Shown: positions 25,997 through 35,412, counted from the stretch's first letter. The stretch is DNA of 64,000 nt from Paenibacillus lignilyticus (GCF_017942085.1 NZ_JAGKSP010000001.1:620001-684000), one strand, 5' to 3'. The notes: a model not told the origin generated them from the sequence alone. Program-made: numbers and translations.

Positions 25997-28654
25997 CTAT
26001 TTCGCTTCATACCAGTTATCGCCGAAGCTCACGTCTGCTTTAAGCGGTACATCCAGCTTCAGCGCGCCTTCCATAACCTCCGGTACGAGTGTCTTCATCA
26101 GCTCCAGCTCCTCGGCCGGCACTTCGAAGACGAGCTCATCGTGCACCTGCAGCAGCATGCGGCTGCGGAGTCCGCGATCGCGAATCTCCTTGTCCATGTT
26201 CACCATCGCAAGCTTGATGATATCCGCCGCAGTACCTTGAATCGGCGTGTTCATCGCTGTCCGTTCGGCGAACGAACGAAGGTTGAAATTCGACGCTTTA
26301 ATTTCCGGCAAATAACGGCGGCGCTCCAGCAGCGTCGTCACAAAGCCATCAGCGCGGGCTTGGGCCACGATATTGTCCATGTAAGCCCGAACCCCTTGGA
26401 ATACTTCAAAATATTGCTCGATAAACTTCGCTGCATCTTTGCGAGCAATGTTAAGGTTGTTCGACAGACCGAAGTCGCTGATGCCGTACACGATTCCGAA
26501 GTTAACCGCTTTGGCTTGACGACGCATATTCGCATCGACTTGGTCCGCAGTGACGCCGAAGACGTCCATCGCTGTTTTCGTATGAATATCGGTATCCTCG
26601 ATAAAGGCAGTCTTCATCTTCTCATCGCCGGAAATATGCGCCAGAACGCGCAGCTCGATCTGCGAATAGTCGGCTGCGAGAATCGTCCATCCCGGCTCAG
26701 AAGGTACAAAAGCTTTGCGAATACGACGCCCTTCCTCCAAGCGAATCGGAATATTCTGCAGGTTCGGGAATTGGCTCGATAGACGTCCCGTGGCAGCAAT
26801 CGTCTGACGGTAGAAGGTATGCACCTTGCCCGTATCGCGGCGAATCTCCTTCAGCAGACCTTCCACATACGTGGATTGCAGCTTGGCCAACTGGCGGTAC
26901 AGCAAAATGAGCTTCACGATCTCATGGTAAGGTTCGAGCTTCTCCAGCACTTCCGCATCGGTCGAATAACCTGTTTTCGTTTTCTTCCATGCGGGAAGGC
27001 CCAGCTTCTCGAAGAGCACCTCTCCCAGCTGCTTCGGCGAGTTAATGTTGAACTCCATTCCGGCATGCATGTAGATGTCGCTCATGTATTGCGAGATGTT
27101 CTTCTCCAGCTCAGCACCGAGATCCTCAAGCACCGAGGCATTCACCTTAATGCCTTGCTTCTCCATACCGGCGAGAACCACAGCCAAGGGCTGCTCCAGC
27201 TCATAGCAAAGCTTGCTCATGTGGCCGGTTTCCAGCTCTTCGGTCAGCATCGGAACGAGTCTGCGGACGGCATCTGCCTTAGCAGCCAGATGGCCGGCGA
27301 GCACTTCCGAAGCCGGCACTTGGAACTTCGCGCCTTTGCCATAAACGGATTCGTCCGTTTGAATGGTTGCAAGTCCGTGACGCTGAATGAGCGCAGCCAA
27401 CGTTTGGCTCGATTCGGTTGGATCCAGAAGATATGCGGCAAGCAGCGCATCGAAGGTTGTCCCGCGCAGCTCAACGCCGAGCCAGGAAAGGACAAGCTCT
27501 GCCTTATGCAGATCGTAGCCCTTCTTCGGTGCTTGCGCATCCTGGAGCCATTTACGCACGGGAGCCGATATTTTCGCATCCATCAGTTCGTCGTAAGTGA
27601 CGACGACGACGCGTTCGCCGCTAGTCACAGCTAGTCCGATGAATCGTGCCTGATGCGGATTGTCGCCAATCGCTTCAATATAGAAGCTTTCGGAAGTCGC
27701 AAGCAGTTCCGTGAGAGCATCTGCTGTCAGCCCGCTCGCGGTCACAACCTCATAGGTTGCTACTGCGAGCGCATTAGCGTCGGCTCCGCCTGCTTCAGGA
27801 AGCTGCAGCCGCTCGATCAGCGACTTGAACTCCAGCTTGCGGAACATGTCGCCAAGAGTTACTTCATCATAGCCGTTATAAACGAGCTCATCCGCTTTGT
27901 TCTCAAGCGGCACCTCGCGGTAGATCGTAGCGAGCTTCTTGCTCATAATCGCACTTTCCTGATGCTCTTCAACCTTTTCCTTCATCTTGCCTTTGATTTC
28001 GCTCGTATTGGCAAGCACGCCTTCTACGCTGCCGAATTCGTGCAGCAGCTTCAGCGCGGTTTTCTCCCCGACGCCCGGAATGCCCGGGATGTTATCGGAT
28101 GTATCGCCCATCAGACCTTTAAGGTCGATAATTTGCAGCGGCGTTAAACCGTATCGTTCTTGGATGCCGGCCGGATCGTAGCGTTCCACGTCCGTGACCC
28201 CTTTGCGCGTGAGCGCAATGGTGACATGGTCCGAAGCCAGCTGCAGCATATCCTTGTCGCCGGATACGACGACGGTTTCTACTCCGCCCTCATCCGCTAA
28301 TCGGCTGAGCGTCCCGATAATATCATCGGCCTCATAGCCCGGCAGCTCGTACTGCGCAATCCCGAAAGAGCGCAGCAGTTCCTTGAGCACGGGGAATTGC
28401 TCGGACAGCTCGGACGGCGTTTTCTCCCGGCCGCCTTTGTATTCCGCGTATCCTTCATGACGGAACGTGGTCTTGCCCGCATCGAAAGCAACAAGCATAT
28501 GCGTCGGCTTCTCTTCCTCCAGCAGCTTCAGCAGCATGGTTGTAAAACCGTACACCGCATTCGTATGCAGCCCCGACGAATTCGTAAGCGGCGGCATCGC
28601 GAAGAATGCTCTATAAATGATACTGTTCCCATCAATCAATACCCATTTATCCAT
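25997..28654 (-). CDS. polA: DNA polymerase I
   Basis: An 885-residue repair/replication polymerase. The ATG at 28654 (MDKWVLIDGNSI) follows AGGTGAGG; the longer frame begins inside upstream repeats. Domains: 5'-3' nuclease (about 1-290; GYEADDIIGTLSR, GDTSDNIPGIPGVGEKTA), a 3'-5' exonuclease-like domain lacking the usual D-x-E metal residues (IEAIGDNP in that place), and polymerase (DYSQIELRVLAHISG motif A, RRQAKAVNFGIVYGIS motif B, LLQVHDELVFEVP motif C). Loss of proofreading residues is normal for many Bacillus-type enzymes. Confidence 0.98.
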   Translation of the reverse strand: MDKWVLIDGNSIIYRAFFAMPPLTNSSGLHTNAVYGFTTMLLKLLEEEKPTHMLVAFDAGKTTFRHEGYAEYKGGREKTPSELSEQFPVLKELLRSFGIAQYELPGYEADDIIGTLSRLADEGGVETVVVSGDKDMLQLASDHVTIALTRKGVTDVERYDPAGIQERYGLTPLQIIDLKGLMGDTSDNIPGIPGVGEKTALKLLHEFGSVEGVLANTSEIKGKMKEKVEEHQESAIMSKKLATIYREVPLENKADELVYNGYDEVTLGDMFRKLEFKSLIERLQLPEAGGADANALAVATYEVVTASGLTADALTELLATSESFYIEAIGDNPHQARFIGLAVTSGERVVVVTYDELMDAKISAPVRKWLQDAQAPKKGYDLHKAELVLSWLGVELRGTTFDALLAAYLLDPTESSQTLAALIQRHGLATIQTDESVYGKGAKFQVPASEVLAGHLAAKADAVRRLVPMLTEELETGHMSKLCYELEQPLAVVLAGMEKQGIKVNASVLEDLGAELEKNISQYMSDIYMHAGMEFNINSPKQLGEVLFEKLGLPAWKKTKTGYSTDAEVLEKLEPYHEIVKLILLYRQLAKLQSTYVEGLLKEIRRDTGKVHTFYRQTIAATGRLSSQFPNLQNIPIRLEEGRRIRKAFVPSEPGWTILAADYSQIELRVLAHISGDEKMKTAFIEDTDIHTKTAMDVFGVTADQVDANMRRQAKAVNFGIVYGISDFGLSNNLNIARKDAAKFIEQYFEVFQGVRAYMDNIVAQARADGFVTTLLERRRYLPEIKASNFNLRSFAERTAMNTPIQGTAADIIKLAMVNMDKEIRDRGLRSRMLLQVHDELVFEVPAEELELMKTLVPEVMEGALKLDVPLKADVSFGDNWYEAK

Positions 28655-28721
28655 CCGACAAGCACACCTCACCTTATTATTCCTAGTGCTTATCATAGCA
28701 TAAAGCGAACACACTTTCCCA

Positions 28722-29110
28722 GGCAGATTGCTGCGCTGAATGTGGGTTTCGATGCTTCTTTCTGCCGTGGCGGAGATTGCTGTGCTGAATGTGAGTTTCG
28801 ATGCAGCTTTTTGCCGGGCAGAGCATGATGAGCTGAAAGTGAGTTCAAAGCTGCTTGCTGCCGGGTTGAGCATGATGAGCTGATAGTGAGTTCAAAGCTG
28901 CTTGCTGCCGGGTTGAGCATGATGCGCTGATAGTGAGTTCAAAGCTGCTTGCTGCCGGGTTGAGCATGATGCGCTGAAATTTAGTTCAAAGCTGCTTGCT
29001 GCCGGGTTGAGCATGATGCGCTGAAAGTAAGTTTCTCAAGCAACCTTCTACCCTAGATGAGCATGATGAGTCGAAGCTAAGCTTCAACTGCAGCATGCTG
29101 CGCAAACACA
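28722..29110. repeat. Tandem array of ~47-bp repeats upstream of polA
   Basis: Five near-identical units begin AGCATGATG at 28822, 28869, 28916, 28963 and 29010, a strict 47-bp period. Each contains GCTGAAAGTGAG/TTCAAAGCTGC and TTGCTGCCGGGTTG. Degenerate copies flank them on both sides (28722-28821 and 29060-29110). There are no spacers, so this is not CRISPR. Long frames through it are repeat artefacts. Confidence 0.85.
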
Positions 29111-29274
29111 ATATGCTGGAATCGGTACGCTAATAAAAAAGTGGCACAGGGTTTTCCCCTATACCATCGGATCACAAAATTGAATTCGTGATTAGATATC
29201 AGCACCGCTGAACGCTCGTTCTCCACACCTGCATCCACATGCATTCATCAGCTGCTCCATCTCTCGCACCGTGA

Positions 29275-30056
29275 GCCGCACTGCCTCATCCCGAATGCCG
29301 CGGATGCCGCATCTGGCGTGCCACGAGCTACCTGTGTACTGTATTCAATCTTTCGCATACCAAATTCCACTTTATTCCGCTCGCAACCTACCACATTTCA
29401 TTCCGCACGCAACCTTCCACATTTCATTCCGCGTGCCGCCACAACTCCCGGTTCACATGCCGCGAAAATCTAACGAATCGTAGAAGCCTTATTTCGTCGT
29501 TTTTCTCGTCTCTGGGATTCTAACGAATCGTAGAAGCCTTATTTGAAGGAAATCGGCTCCAAAACGACTAAAAACCATCAAATAACGCCGCTACGATTCG
29601 TTAGAATTTTTTTGGAGCTATTTTGGGGCAAATAAGGCCTGTACGATTCGTTAGAGAATCATGCCCCGAAACTCCCATGCCACTTGCTGCACTCCATCGC
29701 TGGCCGTTCGCCGCACTGCCTCATCGCGAATGCCGCATCTGGCGTGCCACGAGCTGCCTGTGTACTGCATACAATCTTTCGCATACCAAATTCCACTTCA
29801 TTCCGCTCGCAACCTACCACATTTCAATCCGCATGCCACCACACCTCCCAATTCATAGGCCGCGAAATTCTAACGAATCGTAAAAGCCTTATTTCACCGT
29901 TTTTCTCGTTTCTGGGAAATCTAACGAATCGTAAAAGCCTTATTTGAAGGAAATCGGCTCCAAAACGACTTAAAACCATCAAATAACGCCGCTACGATTC
30001 GTTAGAATTTTTTTGGAGCTATTTTGGGCAAATAAGACCTGTACGATTCGTTAGAG
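29275..30056. repeat. Duplicated ~400-bp non-coding unit with nested inverted repeats
   Basis: Copy A (29275-29655) and copy B (29710-30056) share a leader (from GCCGCACTGCCTCAT, with CATCTGGCGTGCCACGAGCT and TTCGCATACCAAATTCCACTT) and a palindromic block. In the block, CTAACGAATCGTA-type words occur twice direct and then twice inverted (29469-29655; 29871-30056), giving outer arms of about 26 bp and inner arms of about 16 bp. Copy A has two small insertions. Short frames repeated in both copies are not believable genes. Confidence 0.85.
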
Positions 30057-30264
30057 AGCCGGCCCCGCAACTCACATGCCGCTTTGCCTCGCAATACATG
30101 CCGCAACTCACGTGTTGCTGCGCGTATCCCCTAGCTGGATACATGAAGTTCGCAAACTGAGGAGGTATAGCGGCACGTGAATGAGCGCGGCGAGGGAGTG
30201 CAGCACGTGGGCGGCTGCACGCCTTGCAACTTTTACGCGATAATCCCCCATTCACTTCAAGTTG
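30057..30264. other. Gene-free stretch downstream of the EAL gene
   Basis: No gene, clear terminator or known RNA is visible between the palindromic repeats and the EAL gene stop. The whole span 28655-30264 lacks genes. Confidence 0.5.
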
Positions 30265-31437
30265 CTACGCAATGGAAGGCTGCGGCCTGCCAAGTAAGTA
30301 CCCTTGTGCGTAATGGACGCCGATGGACTTGATATAGCGAAGCTCGCTCTCTACCTCGATCCCTTCCGCTACCAGCGAGATGCCCATTTTGGCGGCCAGC
30401 TCCGTAAACGTTTGGACCAGATGGGCCTTCATGCTATCCTGATGGATGCCATGAATGAGGGAGCGGTCGATTTTGATATAATCCGGCTCCAGCTCTACAA
30501 TGGACTGCAGGGAAGAATATCCAGCCCCCGCATCGTCGATGGCGATCTGATAGCCTTGCGTACGATAATGCTGCAAAATCTTCTTCGCCGCGCCGAAATC
30601 CTCAATGGAGCTGCGTTCCGTAATTTCAAACACGACATGATGCGGAGACAGCCCGTATTGCTCGAGCAGCAGCATCGTCCGCCCTGTAGTGAAGGAAGGG
30701 TCATTCATGATCTTGGCCGTGATATTGATAAACAGCTTCTGCCCTGCCGATAAGCCTGCGCTTCCTTCGATCGCACGCTCCCGAGCCAGCCGGTCCAGTG
30801 AATAAGTCAGCCCCTCTTCCGAGGCAAAATCAAACAGCTGCAGCGGTCCGTCAAACCAGCGTCTATCGGGCAAGCGAGAAAGCGCCTCATATCCGTATGC
30901 AGCCTCGGTCCCGCATTGCAGCGAGATTATGGGCTGATAAACCGGATGAATGAGCCGCTCCATGAGAATGTGCTCCAGCGCTCTGCGCTTCAAGCTGCGT
31001 TCCGTTGCGCCGGTAGGCTGTCCGTGAATGATCGCGCGTTTAATGCCATCATACAACCGCTCCTCCTCCGACAAAATGCTGCCATTCAAGAAGGAAACAC
31101 CTGCATGAAGCTTGAGTTCCGGAATCGCACCGCCGAACTCAGCGGCCATAAACCGCTCTTCCCAGTCGAGCTTCAGTCTGCTGCCTAACGTCAACAGTTC
31201 CTCTTCCGGTGACCTGAAACGTGAAGGAGGAAGGGCCAGGCATACAAACAGGTCATCGCGCATCCATAGCTTCGAAAGTCCGGTTGCACTGACAGCATTT
31301 TGCTCCGTCATCACCTGTTCGGCGAAACGACGCCACTTGGCATCCAGCTTCACCTTTACGTCTTCCTGCTCAATTGCTTTGCCTTGCCAAGCGAAATATA
31401 TAATGCCCATCTGATTGGTTTCCCTAGTTACTGTCAC
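30265..31437 (-). CDS. EAL-domain cyclic-di-GMP phosphodiesterase
   Basis: A 390-residue soluble protein. The first 140 residues are unassigned. The EAL domain (about 150-385) appears catalytically complete: GYEALSRL, the metal Asn in FINITAK, EITERSS, IDDAGAGYSSL (Phe of the usual DDFG replaced by Ala), IKIDRS, LVAEGIEVE and AQGYLLGRP. It starts at GTG 31437 after GAGGGA and overlaps the stop of the GGDEF gene (GTGA). It should break down the cyclic-di-GMP made by its neighbour. It lies in a three-gene operon downstream of the first pst operon. Confidence 0.88.
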   Translation of the reverse strand: MTVTRETNQMGIIYFAWQGKAIEQEDVKVKLDAKWRRFAEQVMTEQNAVSATGLSKLWMRDDLFVCLALPPSRFRSPEEELLTLGSRLKLDWEERFMAAEFGGAIPELKLHAGVSFLNGSILSEEERLYDGIKRAIIHGQPTGATERSLKRRALEHILMERLIHPVYQPIISLQCGTEAAYGYEALSRLPDRRWFDGPLQLFDFASEEGLTYSLDRLARERAIEGSAGLSAGQKLFINITAKIMNDPSFTTGRTMLLLEQYGLSPHHVVFEITERSSIEDFGAAKKILQHYRTQGYQIAIDDAGAGYSSLQSIVELEPDYIKIDRSLIHGIHQDSMKAHLVQTFTELAAKMGISLVAEGIEVESELRYIKSIGVHYAQGYLLGRPQPSIA

Positions 31438-32513
31438 GTTGTTCCCTCTCCCAGCTGCTCTCCGAATACATCGCTTGCCACGTAGGCACTGCCGCGAATT
31501 CCTTTCGCCTGCTTCTTTACCCGCGCCGCCGCTTGCGAAATAACGGCTGTCGTTAACGGAATGGCCCCATTCCAGCTGAGCAGCGACAGCGATAAAGTGA
31601 CGCCTTCTTGCTGCACCGCCACTCCGCTGCGATCAACAACGCTCAATACTTCCGCTGGCCCGTAATAGGCTTTAACGCCGCTATCGAACCTTGCAAGCAG
31701 CAGACGGCACAGCTTCTCCGACTCCAAGCGATCGGTCAGCATGATGAAATCATCCCCGCCGATATGGCCGATAAAATCATCCCGTTTCCCGCCAACCTGC
31801 GCCACCTCCTGCAGGACGGATGCAAGAAAACGGATCAACGCATCCCCTTGGCTGAAGCCGAAGCAATCATTAAACCATTTGAAATAATCCAAATCCGCAT
31901 AAATAATCGTGAATGGCCTGCCTGCATCGATCCGTCGCTGCATTTCGCGCTGAATGGACGCATTGCCAGGCAGACCCGTAAGCGGGTTCGCAGTCCGCGC
32001 TTCCTCCGTGCGCAGCTGCGTCATGCACTCCAGAATCGAGCGGACCGATGCCGCGCCTACAAATTTGTCGCCTCGCGTAATAAGGACGAGATGATAGAGG
32101 CGGGAAATATCCCTGGCCATCGCAAGCTGTACCACTTGCTCCACCGGCAGCTCCGCATCAACGACAAGCGCTTCCTTGTCCATAATTCGGGCAATCGCCC
32201 GATTCCAATAGAGCGGCAGACCAAATTGCCCTGCCAGCAGCTGATTCATATTTTCTTTCATGACAAGCCCAATCGGCCTGCCTTCTTGTACGACAACCGC
32301 GCCTTGAATATGCGGATTGGATTCGAACATGCGCGATAGGTCGGAAACAAGCGAGCCCGGGGCAAACATCGGTACCGTCTTGGCTAAAGAACCTATCGAC
32401 ACCGACGAGGGGACGCTGCTGAAGAACACTTCCTGCCGGTGCTTCTGCTGTTCATCACGCTCGCCCGACCTGAGACTGATCACCATCTCGCTGGCTTCCT
32501 TGATTGCTTCATA
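31434..32513 (-). CDS. CBS-GGDEF protein (probable diguanylate cyclase)
   Basis: A 359-residue soluble protein. The start is taken at ATG 32513, 5 bases past the upstream stop with GGAAGTGAG as ribosome site; the frame is open to 32639. A CBS-pair sensory module spans about residues 40-165 (RPIGLVMKENMNQL, SIARIMDKEAL-like segments), then a GGDEF domain at about 178-340 with metal motif YADLDYFKWFND. The signature reads GGDDF, which deviates from GGDEF. The inhibitory RxxD site is not present (KRDD). GGDDF is common in EAL-CBS-GGDEF proteins (recollection), so activity is possible but unproven. Confidence 0.83.
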   Translation of the reverse strand, partial: YEAIKEASEMVISLRSGERDEQQKHRQEVFFSSVPSSVSIGSLAKTVPMFAPGSLVSDLSRMFESNPHIQGAVVVQEGRPIGLVMKENMNQLLAGQFGLPLYWNRAIARIMDKEALVVDAELPVEQVVQLAMARDISRLYHLVLITRGDKFVGAASVRSILECMTQLRTEEARTANPLTGLPGNASIQREMQRRIDAGRPFTIIYADLDYFKWFNDCFGFSQGDALIRFLASVLQEVAQVGGKRDDFIGHIGGDDFIMLTDRLESEKLCRLLLARFDSGVKAYYGPAEVLSVVDRSGVAVQQEGVTLSLSLLSWNGAIPLTTAVISQAAARVKKQAKGIRGSAYVASDVFGEQLGEGTT

Positions 32514-32518
32514 CATAC

Positions 32519-32920
32519 TCACTTCCATGGAGCGGCCATTTGCCCTGAAGGAAAGGAAACGGCATACCCTACCGCAAACTCCGGTTTTCCATCCGGTTCT
32601 TTCAGGCTGCCGATCCGAATAGCCTCGAAAGATTTGCATAATTTCTCTTTCAAATGATCGATTCCAAGTCGAAGCTTTGACGCCAGTCCCTCAGCCCCCG
32701 CCAGGCCGCAAGCTAAGAAATAAAACCGGTCATCCCCCATCGTGCTGTTCCACACGAGCCCATCCTGTTCGTTCACCCATTCATTCAAGACTTCATCAAC
32801 CGCGGCAGGCGTGCCCTGAAGCAGCTGTAAGGCAATCACACCAATGCCATCATGATGCCAACTTTCCTGTAAACGATGCAGCATTGTTTTGTCTAATAAT
32901 CCGTAGCTGATTTCGTTCAT
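32519..32920 (-). CDS. Small protein resembling a degenerate GGDEF domain
   Basis: A 133-residue protein, first gene of the cyclic-di-GMP operon. ATG 32920 follows AGAGGGA; the frame is open further to 33016. The order of elements recalls a stripped GGDEF domain: IGVIALQLL strand, STMGDDRFYFLACG in place of the GGDEF turn, a helix, then FAVGYAVSF. Catalytic and metal residues are largely missing. It may bind nucleotide or regulate the cyclase. Not recognised as a named family; the GGDEF link is inference. Confidence 0.6.
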   Translation of the reverse strand: MNEISYGLLDKTMLHRLQESWHHDGIGVIALQLLQGTPAAVDEVLNEWVNEQDGLVWNSTMGDDRFYFLACGLAGAEGLASKLRLGIDHLKEKLCKSFEAIRIGSLKEPDGKPEFAVGYAVSFPSGQMAAPWK

Positions 32921-32967
32921 ATGAATCCCTCTTAGGCCTGAGTCTTTTTGACTATCCCATAAGTTCC

Positions 32968-33021
32968 ATTGTAGGAATAAAGTGTGATGGAAGTATTGTC
33001 CTATTGTTAACTCCACGTAAA
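32968..33021 (-). promoter_or_regulatory. Candidate PhoP-type promoter of the cyclic-di-GMP operon
   Basis: Plus-strand hexamers at 11-bp steps: TGTGAT 32983, TATTGT 32994 (poor), TGTTAA 33005, CGTAAA 33016. A -10-like TACAAT on the minus strand (32968-32973) lies 9 bp away, the same spacing as upstream of both pst operons. Judged by eye against the Bacillus PhoP box (TT[A/C/T]ACA repeats). Confidence 0.45.
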
Positions 33022-33057
33022 AAAACCGGTATCGCGCATCATGCGCAGCACCGGCTT
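33019..33057 (-). terminator. Terminator of the first pst-phoU operon
   Basis: On the minus strand AAGCCGGT..GCGCATGATGCGC..ACCGGTT forms a hairpin followed by seven T. It separates phoU from the cyclic-di-GMP operon, although the last PhoP-like repeat touches it. Confidence 0.85.
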
Positions 33058-33068
33058 ATACCTATGAA

Positions 33069-33728
33069 TTACATATTCAAATCGGGTCGTTTGCCTGTCA
33101 CGAGAAAAACGACGCTTTCGCCGATATTCGTGGCATGGTCGGCGATCCGCTCGATATAACGGCCGACGAAGCTGATCAAGCTGGCTTGCGAAATCGTCTT
33201 CGGATTCTCGATCATCACGGCGAACAACTCACGGATCACTTCCGCGAACAGCGCATCCACTTGATCATCGTCCTTGGCCATCTTGCAGGCGAGATTTACA
33301 TTTTCCTGTACGTAGGATTGGATGGATTCACGAATCATTTGGCCGGTAATCTCGGCCATGCGCGGTAGATCAACCAACGGTTTCATGAGCGTCTGCCCTT
33401 CAAGGCGTACGACGACCTTCGCGATATCGACCGTCAGATCGCCCATCCGCTCCAGATCAGCCGCCATCTTGAAGGCGATCAGGATGCGGCGCAAATCCTT
33501 CGCGACCGGCTGCTGCGTAGCAATCATACGAGCACCGATCTCGTCGATGCTCTCTTCCAGTCGATTAAGCCTAATATCCTCCGCAATAATAATGCGTGCC
33601 GCTTCAACGTCTAACTCCTCGAGCGCCTTCATCGCGCCGGCTAATCCCGTTTCAACGCGGTTACCCATCTCAATGAGCTTCTGTTTCAGCAGCTCTAACC
33701 CTTCGTCCAGCTCTTTTCGCTTGATCAT
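33069..33728 (-). CDS. phoU: Phosphate signalling protein PhoU (copy 1)
   Basis: A 219-residue helical cytoplasmic protein made of two three-helix bundles. It links Pst transport to the PhoR/PhoP system or limits phosphate uptake (family knowledge). Conserved metal-binding type segments: QPVAKDLRRILIAFKMAADLERMGDLTVDIAK and GRYIERIADHATNIGESV. The ATG at 33728 follows GGAGG. It closes the pstSCAB operon, 22 bases after pstB. Confidence 0.95.
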   Translation of the reverse strand: MIKRKELDEGLELLKQKLIEMGNRVETGLAGAMKALEELDVEAARIIIAEDIRLNRLEESIDEIGARMIATQQPVAKDLRRILIAFKMAADLERMGDLTVDIAKVVVRLEGQTLMKPLVDLPRMAEITGQMIRESIQSYVQENVNLACKMAKDDDQVDALFAEVIRELFAVMIENPKTISQASLISFVGRYIERIADHATNIGESVVFLVTGKRPDLNM

Positions 33729-33750
33729 CTGCGTCGCCTCCTGCGATGGA

Positions 33751-34509
33751 TTACCCGAAACGGCCCGAGATGTAATCATCGGTAGCTTTCTCGGATGGAT
33801 TCGTGAAGATTTTGTCCGTTTGATCATACTCCACGACTTTGCCCATATAGAAGAACGCGGTCTTGTCCGACACCCTTGCCGCTTGATGCATATTGTGAGT
33901 TACGATGACGATGCTGAAATCCTGCTTCAGCTCCGAAATCAGCTCTTCCACCTTCGCAGTCGATACCGGATCGAGTGCTGAAGCGGGTTCATCCATCAAG
34001 ATGACTTTCGGTTTAACGGCGATCGAACGCGCGATGCACAGACGCTGCTGTTGACCGCCTGAAAGTGCAAGCGCGGAGTTGTGAAGCCGGTCCTTCGTTT
34101 CATCCCAAAGTGCTGCCTTGCGTAAGCAGTCCTCCACGATTTCGTCCAGCTGCTTCTTGTTCCGTACGCCATGGTAACGCGGTCCGAAAGCAATATTTTC
34201 ATAAATGGATTTATGAAACGGGTTCGGACGCTGCCAAACCATGCCGATCTTCTGGCGCAGTTGAACGACATCGACGCCGGCCTCGTTCACATTCTCGCCA
34301 TCCATCCAGATCTCTCCGGATGTGCGGACACCGTCAATCGTATCATTCATCCGGTTCAAGCTGCGCAGAAATGTAGATTTACCGCAACCTGAAGGCCCGA
34401 TCAATGCCGTTACTTCACGCGCGGCGAATGCGAGCGATACGCCTTTGATTGCTTCTTTCTCTCCATAGAATACATGAAGATCTTTGGCTACCAATCCTTC
34501 TGTTTGCAT
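33751..34509 (-). CDS. pstB: Phosphate ABC transporter ATPase PstB (copy 1)
   Basis: A 252-residue ATPase that powers phosphate import. Walker [10 protein letters not shown] is near residue 36-44, signature [14 protein letters not shown], Walker [14 protein letters not shown] and switch THNMHQA. The ATG at 34509 follows AGGGTGA; the GTG at 34518 is too close to that site. It is highly similar to the second copy at 39245-40015. Confidence 0.97.
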   Translation of the reverse strand: MQTEGLVAKDLHVFYGEKEAIKGVSLAFAAREVTALIGPSGCGKSTFLRSLNRMNDTIDGVRTSGEIWMDGENVNEAGVDVVQLRQKIGMVWQRPNPFHKSIYENIAFGPRYHGVRNKKQLDEIVEDCLRKAALWDETKDRLHNSALALSGGQQQRLCIARSIAVKPKVILMDEPASALDPVSTAKVEELISELKQDFSIVIVTHNMHQAARVSDKTAFFYMGKVVEYDQTDKIFTNPSEKATDDYISGRFG

Positions 34510-34524
34510 GTTCGTCACCCTTCC

Positions 34525-35412
34525 CTATTTGGTTGCCGTAAATCTACGATGCAAATATCTTCCAAACCATCTGGCGGAGAAGTTGAACAAGAGAACCATG
34601 ATGAGCAAGACGGCAGAAGCACCTGCAGCGATTTCTGCGGCATCCGGAGCCAAGCCTTCACTGTTGATTTTCCAAATATGCACCGCCAGCGTCTCTGCCG
34701 GACGGAACGGATTCAGCGGGGAGAATGGGCTGAGCGGATTCCAATTCGTGAAATCCAGGCGCGGCGAGCTCATGCCGGCAGTGAACAGCAGCGCAGCCGC
34801 TTCACCGAATACACGGCCCGAAGCAAGAATGGTACCTGTGACAATCGTCGGCATTGCGATCGGCAGCATAACCGATGTGATCGTCTTCCAGCGCGATAAG
34901 CCAAGCGCCAAGCTCGCTTCCTTCTGCTCGCGCGGCACACCGCTGAGCGATTGCTCTGTAATTCGAACCATAAGCGGCAGGTTGAATACGGTCAGCGCAA
35001 GCGCGCCGGAGAACAGCGAGAACCCGAAGCCGAATAAGTTTACAATAACTAGGAGTCCAAACAAACCAACGACGATCGAAGGGAAAGACGAAAGCACTTC
35101 GACGACCAAACGAATGGAATCCGTAAGACGGCCCGGCTTTGCGTATTCACTCATATAGATCCCGGCACCAAGTCCGAGCGGGATTGTGATGATCAAGGTC
35201 AATACAAGCAAGAACAAGGAGTTAAAGAGCTGCGGTCCGATACCGCCTCCGGCCTTAATGGTTTGAGGTGCGGAGGTCAGGAAATCGAAGCTGATATGGC
35301 CTATTCCGCGGAAAAGGATAAAACCGAGCAATCCCGCCAAAATAAGAACGATAAGTGAGGCGACGGCGATAATAACGCCTGTGGCAAGCCGATCTGCGGT
35401 TTTGGCGTTCAT
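34525..35412 (-). CDS. pstA: Phosphate ABC transporter permease PstA (copy 1)
   Basis: A 295-residue membrane permease with about six helices. Family segments are GLGAGIYMSEYAKPGRLTDSIRLVVEVLSS-type (around residues 80-110, only key part quoted), VLSSFPSIVVGLFG and LPLMVRITEQSL, followed by the EAA-like loop EASLALGLSRWKT. The start at 35412 overlaps the pstC stop as ATGA and has AAAGGAG upstream. Confidence 0.95.
   Translation of the reverse strand: MNAKTADRLATGVIIAVASLIVLILAGLLGFILFRGIGHISFDFLTSAPQTIKAGGGIGPQLFNSLFLLVLTLIITIPLGLGAGIYMSEYAKPGRLTDSIRLVVEVLSSFPSIVVGLFGLLVIVNLFGFGFSLFSGALALTVFNLPLMVRITEQSLSGVPREQKEASLALGLSRWKTITSVMLPIAMPTIVTGTILASGRVFGEAAALLFTAGMSSPRLDFTNWNPLSPFSPLNPFRPAETLAVHIWKINSEGLAPDAAEIAAGASAVLLIMVLLFNFSARWFGRYLHRRFTATK

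Noticed and set aside
28722..29110. Regular repeat array considered as CRISPR
   Set aside because: Units are directly adjacent with no spacers, the unit itself is 47 bp, and no cas gene is in the window.
29271..29947. Short repeated open frames (60-87 codons)
   Set aside because: They follow the DNA duplication in two copies, lack ribosome sites and have low-complexity, non-protein-like content.
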